Assembly: GCA_003170315.1 (NCBI GenBank)
Contig: PNAH01000010.1
Coordinates: 34,437-98,436 of the forward strand
From: Acidimicrobiaceae bacterium
Lineage (GTDB): Bacteria; Actinomycetota; Acidimicrobiia; Acidimicrobiales; RAAP-2
DNA length: 64,000 bases
Direction of reading: 5' to 3'
Shown here: positions 60,670 through 64,000 of the stretch, piece after piece
Layout of the letters: every line of letters begins with the position of its first letter
How positions within the stretch are numbered: the stretch's first letter is position 1
Translations under genes and position numbers: made by a program
Notes under the pieces: generated by a model
Told to the model about the DNA's origin: nothing
The model's database searches: none
What the model saw: the letters and a program-made list of their open reading frames with translations, nothing else

Positions 60670-60675
60670 AACCTA
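60670..60675 (-). promoter_or_regulatory. -10 hexamer TAGGTT before the metallopeptidase gene
   Basis: The hexamer (minus strand) ends 7 bases before the ATG at 60662 and is the main reason for preferring that start. Confidence 0.3.
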
Positions 60676-60721
60676 GTGGTCATCAAAAGTCCGGTTGAAT
60701 CGCAGTGCGCGGCGACCGCGT

Positions 60722-61180
60722 TCAAGCGCCGAGTAGGGCGTCCAGTTTGGTGAACGCCTCGGCCCAACCCGCCTCGCTGGGAGACACGTAGTCCTCGCGG
60801 AGCCACTGGCGGATCTCGAGTCGCGTCCGTCCGTCGATCTCGTCGTAGAACTCGACTCGCATCCTCGTCTCGAACGGCTCGAAGCCCCCCGGCAGATCGC
60901 CAGTGACGCGCATGACGCCGTCGAGCAACTCGCCGTCGACGACGTCGGTGAAGTCAATGCGGCCGTGAGTCCAAGCGCCGGGTTCGTCTGGAAAGACCTC
61001 CGTCCAACGCAGGTATCCACCGGGGCGCAGGTCGACCTCGATCTCGTCGCGGGGCAGGGCGTTGCCGATCGGGCCCCACCACGCCGCGAAGTGGTCGGGG
61101 TCCGCGAACGCCTGGTAGACGCGCGCGCGTGGGGCGTCGACGATGCGCGTCAGAGCTAACTGTGGCGTTGTCGTGGTCAT
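60722..61180 (-). CDS. SRPBCC (AHSA1) domain protein
   Basis: 152 residues from ATG 61180, which overlaps the ArsR stop (ATGA). LALTRIVDAPRARVYQAFAD, WWGPIG, DLRPGGYLRWTEVFPDEPG and the C-terminal helix SEAGWAEAFTKLDALL are the AHSA1 pattern. It is the second such protein in the window paired with an ArsR regulator. It should bind a hydrophobic ligand. Function is unknown. Confidence 0.92.
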   Translation of the reverse strand: MTTTTPQLALTRIVDAPRARVYQAFADPDHFAAWWGPIGNALPRDEIEVDLRPGGYLRWTEVFPDEPGAWTHGRIDFTDVVDGELLDGVMRVTGDLPGGFEPFETRMRVEFYDEIDGRTRLEIRQWLREDYVSPSEAGWAEAFTKLDALLGA

Positions 61181-61578
61181 GGGGTACCTCTCTTGGCAGG
61201 AGTCTGGGATTCGGTTTCGGTCAGCGTCGGCGGCCCTGCGGTGAGTCGAGCGAGGTGGTCGTCGAGTCGGTCGAATCTCTCGGCCCAGAGCCGCTCGTGC
61301 AGCGTCAGCCATGTCGCGGCGCTGGCGAGCGACGTCGGAGAGAGTTGCGCGCTGCGCCACCGGCCTTGTTGGCTCCGGGTGATGATCGAAGCACGCTCGA
61401 GCACCTTGAGGTGCCGGGAAATCGCCGGGAGGCTGATGGAGTAGGGAGCTGCGAGCTCCGTGACCGTCGCCTCACCCGCGGCGAGTTGTTCCACGATGCC
61501 CCGGCGGGTGGCGTCGGCGAGCGCACCAAAGAGCAGATCAAGTTCCTCACCCGTGCGTTTCGGCACAACACTTAACAT
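61177..61578 (-). CDS. ArsR-family winged-helix repressor
   Basis: 133 residues. LFGALADATRRGIVEQLAAG and AAPYSISLPAISRHLKVLER are the ArsR winged helix; no cysteine metal site is visible. It is longer than the ArsR protein at 3358 by a C-terminal tail rich in Thr and Pro. It is coupled to an SRPBCC gene. A 12-base palindrome lies one base upstream of the start codon. Confidence 0.93.
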   Translation of the reverse strand: MLSVVPKRTGEELDLLFGALADATRRGIVEQLAAGEATVTELAAPYSISLPAISRHLKVLERASIITRSQQGRWRSAQLSPTSLASAATWLTLHERLWAERFDRLDDHLARLTAGPPTLTETESQTPAKRGTP

Positions 61579-61579
61579 G

Positions 61580-61591
61580 ATAGTTAACTAT
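61580..61591 (-). promoter_or_regulatory. Palindromic operator at the second ArsR gene
   Basis: ATAGTTAACTAT is a perfect 12-base palindrome placed one base before the ATG at 61578 and overlapping the TATAGT -10 hexamer. Confidence 0.6.
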
Positions 61592-61592
61592 A
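61587..61592 (-). promoter_or_regulatory. -10 hexamer TATAGT of the second ArsR gene
   Basis: The hexamer (minus strand) ends 8 bases before the ATG and shares bases with the palindromic operator. Confidence 0.4.
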
Positions 61593-61833
61593 GCGGCCGC
61601 TCAGCCCTCTTACAAGACTGACCTCGACTCTCCCGGCCGCGCGACACCTGCTCCATCACTGTCTTTGGCCCGAGCTCTGCAGGGTCAGGCCGTTCCACGC
61701 CGATTGGCGCGGTTTGGGCCGCGGCGGAGGAAGGCGATGAGCGACTGGACCGGCGTCCGGAGTCCGACCCCGGACTAGAAATCGATTGAGTGCCCTGCGT
61801 GGAGTGTCCCGATGGATTGCGGTGCCAACAGCA

Positions 61834-63996
61834 TCACACAGCCGCGACGCCGGTGTCGCGTTTCACCGCCGATTTGCTCGGGTCCGCGACCGTCACCGAG
61901 TTTTGCGCCGCCTCGTTAAGAAGGAAGACGTCGAGTTCAGCGCTGGTGAGCGGATAGGCGACGAAGTTTCCTTGGATTACGTCGGCACCGACGATGCTCA
62001 GCGCATCGTACGCTTTCGCCGACTCGATGCCCTCGGCGACGATCGTGAGCCCAAGGGCGCGTGCCATCTCAATCATGGAACGTATGAGGGAGATCGCTCG
62101 GCTGTCAGTGTCGAGGGCCATGACGAACGACTTGTCGATCTTAAGTTCGTCCACTGGAAGTTCGAGAAGCTGTGACATCGATGAATACCCGACTCCGAAG
62201 TCATCAATGGAGATCTTGACTCCTAATGATCGCAGCCGCTCGAGACTTCTCTTCGCCAGTGCTGGGTCTTGGGTCAAGCACGACTCGGTGACCTCGAGAA
62301 CCAATCGGTCCGCGGGAAGGTGGTACCACTCGAGCATGCGAGAGATCGAGTCGGGCAACTGCGGGTCCATGAGGTCCCATTGCGAGATGTTCACGCTCAT
62401 CTGGAGCGCGTGCCCGCTTCGATGAAGGCGGGCTAGTTCGTGGATGGCCAGGTCGAGCACCGTCCGGGTCAGCGGCATGATGAGACCGGCTCTCTCGGCG
62501 AGCGGTATGAAACTGTCCGGTTGGAGAAGGCCGAGCGTCGGATGCTGCCATCTCGCGAGCGCCTCCACCCCGTACACCGTCCCGGTGAGCACGTGGCGAG
62601 TCGGTTGAAACTGCAACGTCAGACGGCGGCGTTCGATCGCGGTTCGCAGGTCGCTGATCATCGCCAGGCGTTCCTTGGTGTTGATGTCGATGCCATCGCT
62701 GTAGACGTGCACGGCGTCTCGGCTGCGCTTCGCCTCGTACATCGCGACGTCGGCGCTGCGAACCAGTTCCACGTGCGTCTTGCCGTGCTGGGGCCAAATG
62801 GCGACCCCGATGCTCGCGCTCACGCGGACCTTGGTTCCGTCGAGCGACACCGGTTCGGCCAGGACTCGCGCCAGTTCATTGGCGATCGCAATCGGGTCAG
62901 ATTCGGCCTCGATCACCAACGTGCAGGCGAATTCGTCGCCCCCCGTGCGAGCCATCGGTCCTCGGTCTCCGATTATCTTGGCGAAACGTCGGCCGATGAT
63001 CTTCAAGAGTTCGTCGCCCTGCGCGTGACCCAATGAGTCGTTCACCTCCTTGAATCCGTCGAGGTCGACCAATACGACGACGAGTTGTTCATCCGGTTCC
63101 AGAGAGTTGAGCTTCGACTCACCGCCTTCCAGGAAGTCCCGACGATTGGACAGACCGGTGACGTGATCGGTGCGCGCGTCGACGAAGTGCGAACTTCCGA
63201 GTTGGCGCACCTCACTCTGGGTCATGACCATGCGAAGAACTACCAAGACCAGTGACCCGAGTGCCATGAACGTCGTCGCTCTGGCGGTCGTTCGGTGGAC
63301 GGCGTTGGCGAGTATGGCAATCGACAGGGCTCCGAAGATGACGGGAATGAGATTCAAACTCCAGGGGGAATCAAGCCTCTCGCGAGACTCGCTTCGCCGG
63401 TCGGCCCTCGGCCACGCCGCCATGGCCAGGCACAACATCCCAATGGGGAGTGACGCCGTGACCAACGAGTGCCCGAGGTGCGTCATCGCGACCTGGTTAA
63501 GTGTTACGAAGTCACCGAGACCGATCGAGACGAGTCCGATGATGAGCAACACGGTGGGCCGGTCGGGGCGAAAGTGACTCGGGATGAGACCGGCGATAAG
63601 TAGGACCAGGAGGACGATCACCAGCATGGGATTGAAGATGTTCAATTCGGCGACCAACGGCCGGCCACCCACCTCGATGTACTGGTGGAACCAATAGGTT
63701 GATACGAACGCGGCGAGGGCCAGGCCGGCGATAAGCCCGTCGAGACGAACGCTGATGGCTCGGGGGCCGAAAGACTGCTGCATGACGACGGCGACGGCGA
63801 TGGCGACGGCGCCGTAGGACAAGACCAGCACGACATTGCGAGGTGTCGCGGTGGAGAACGGGTTCACGCCCGCGAGGCTCAGTAGCCGGAGAACGTCCGC
63901 GAAGTCAAAGAGCAGAATTCCCAGACCCATGAGCAGCCAGGCTCCATGGAGCGTCGAGGAGTTTCTGCGACGAGTCAGAATTGGAATGACCGGCAT
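61834..63996 (-). CDS. GGDEF-EAL protein with N-terminal membrane sensor, possibly cut by the right edge
   Basis: At least 720 residues. The first 260 hold about eight membrane segments. The GGDEF domain follows (RTGGDEFACT, intact), then an EAL domain with EALARW, NIS, EVTES, IDDFG and KIDKSF all conserved, so both cyclase and phosphodiesterase activities are possible. The expected QGY reads QGN. No start codon can be confirmed: ATG 63996 is 4 bases from the edge and the frame may continue beyond it. It should control cyclic di-GMP. Confidence 0.9.
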   Translation of the reverse strand: MPVIPILTRRRNSSTLHGAWLLMGLGILLFDFADVLRLLSLAGVNPFSTATPRNVVLVLSYGAVAIAVAVVMQQSFGPRAISVRLDGLIAGLALAAFVSTYWFHQYIEVGGRPLVAELNIFNPMLVIVLLVLLIAGLIPSHFRPDRPTVLLIIGLVSIGLGDFVTLNQVAMTHLGHSLVTASLPIGMLCLAMAAWPRADRRSESRERLDSPWSLNLIPVIFGALSIAILANAVHRTTARATTFMALGSLVLVVLRMVMTQSEVRQLGSSHFVDARTDHVTGLSNRRDFLEGGESKLNSLEPDEQLVVVLVDLDGFKEVNDSLGHAQGDELLKIIGRRFAKIIGDRGPMARTGGDEFACTLVIEAESDPIAIANELARVLAEPVSLDGTKVRVSASIGVAIWPQHGKTHVELVRSADVAMYEAKRSRDAVHVYSDGIDINTKERLAMISDLRTAIERRRLTLQFQPTRHVLTGTVYGVEALARWQHPTLGLLQPDSFIPLAERAGLIMPLTRTVLDLAIHELARLHRSGHALQMSVNISQWDLMDPQLPDSISRMLEWYHLPADRLVLEVTESCLTQDPALAKRSLERLRSLGVKISIDDFGVGYSSMSQLLELPVDELKIDKSFVMALDTDSRAISLIRSMIEMARALGLTIVAEGIESAKAYDALSIVGADVIQGNFVAYPLTSAELDVFLLNEAAQNSVTVADPSKSAVKRDTGVAAV

Positions 63997-64000
63997 CAGG

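Noticed and set aside
1-64000. CRISPR arrays, rRNA operons, insertion sequences and prophage genes
   Set aside because: I looked for regular spaced repeats, rRNA-like sequence, transposase or integrase motifs and phage structural genes and saw none.

Overview
The window reads as chromosomal DNA of a high-GC Gram-positive bacterium. I place it in the Actinomycetota, most likely near the class Acidimicrobiia, but no rRNA is present to prove it. The reasons are the MurT/GatD pair, a mycothiol-dependent-enzyme fold, a relative of the mycobacterial nitroreductase Rv2466c, a SigK/RskA-like sigma and anti-sigma pair, frequent GTG starts, and many promoters of the TANNNT-N6-start type that would give leaderless mRNAs. 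About 67 protein genes and one tRNA are supported. They are densely packed, with many ATGA, TGATG or TAATG couplings. I see no rRNA, CRISPR array, prophage or insertion sequence.

Layout. 1-5.2 kb: a truncated quinone oxidoreductase, then a Baeyer-Villiger-type monooxygenase with an alpha/beta hydrolase, an ArsR-SRPBCC pair, a mycothiol-dependent isomerase-like protein and a small conserved protein. 5.2-13.4 kb: transport and its regulators, namely a YtrA-type GntR with an ABC exporter, TetR with an MFS drug exporter behind a clear palindromic operator, PadR with a membrane protein, and a universal stress protein with an amino-acid permease. 13.6-18 kb: a methyltransferase, an XRE-Fic pair of the 'mobile mystery' type, a LuxR regulator, a monooxygenase-fold/zinc-ribbon fusion and tRNA-Val(CAC); this is the most accessory-looking stretch. 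18-32.5 kb: housekeeping and metabolism, including PlsC, MurT/GatD, LysR, AlkA-type glycosylase, M20 peptidase, a DsbA-fold protein, dienelactone hydrolase, acyl-CoA dehydrogenase, peptidase E, a SWEET-like carrier, divergent trpG/trpE, RsgA and DUF1003. 32.6-42.5 kb: crotonase, an orphan peptide-binding protein, an S11 peptidase with a threonine-rich linker, reverse transsulfuration genes (cbs and a gamma-lyase/synthase), a flippase-like protein, a Gfo/Idh/MocA oxidoreductase and a PrmC-like methyltransferase.

42.6-49.1 kb is the most interesting block. An ECF sigma factor and its zinc-type anti-sigma factor head a run that continues with a secreted COG4315 protein, a membrane fatty-acid hydroxylase/sterol-desaturase-like enzyme, DoxX and an isoprenylcysteine-methyltransferase-like protein. 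The last three are joined by one-base stop/start overlaps. Facing them is a gene that fuses a multi-pass membrane domain to a second COG4315 domain, next to a metal-efflux CDF protein. I infer an envelope redox or metal stress module.

49.4-64 kb: a secreted hydrolase, a SIMPL protein flanked by imperfect repeats, MMPL exporter with divergent MarR, a second ABC exporter, an ammonium channel, an NAD-dependent epimerase, HicAB, an unrecognised HExxH metallopeptidase, a second ArsR-SRPBCC pair and a GGDEF-EAL protein that runs to the right edge. Regulation is largely local: almost every transport or detoxification unit carries its own one-component repressor.
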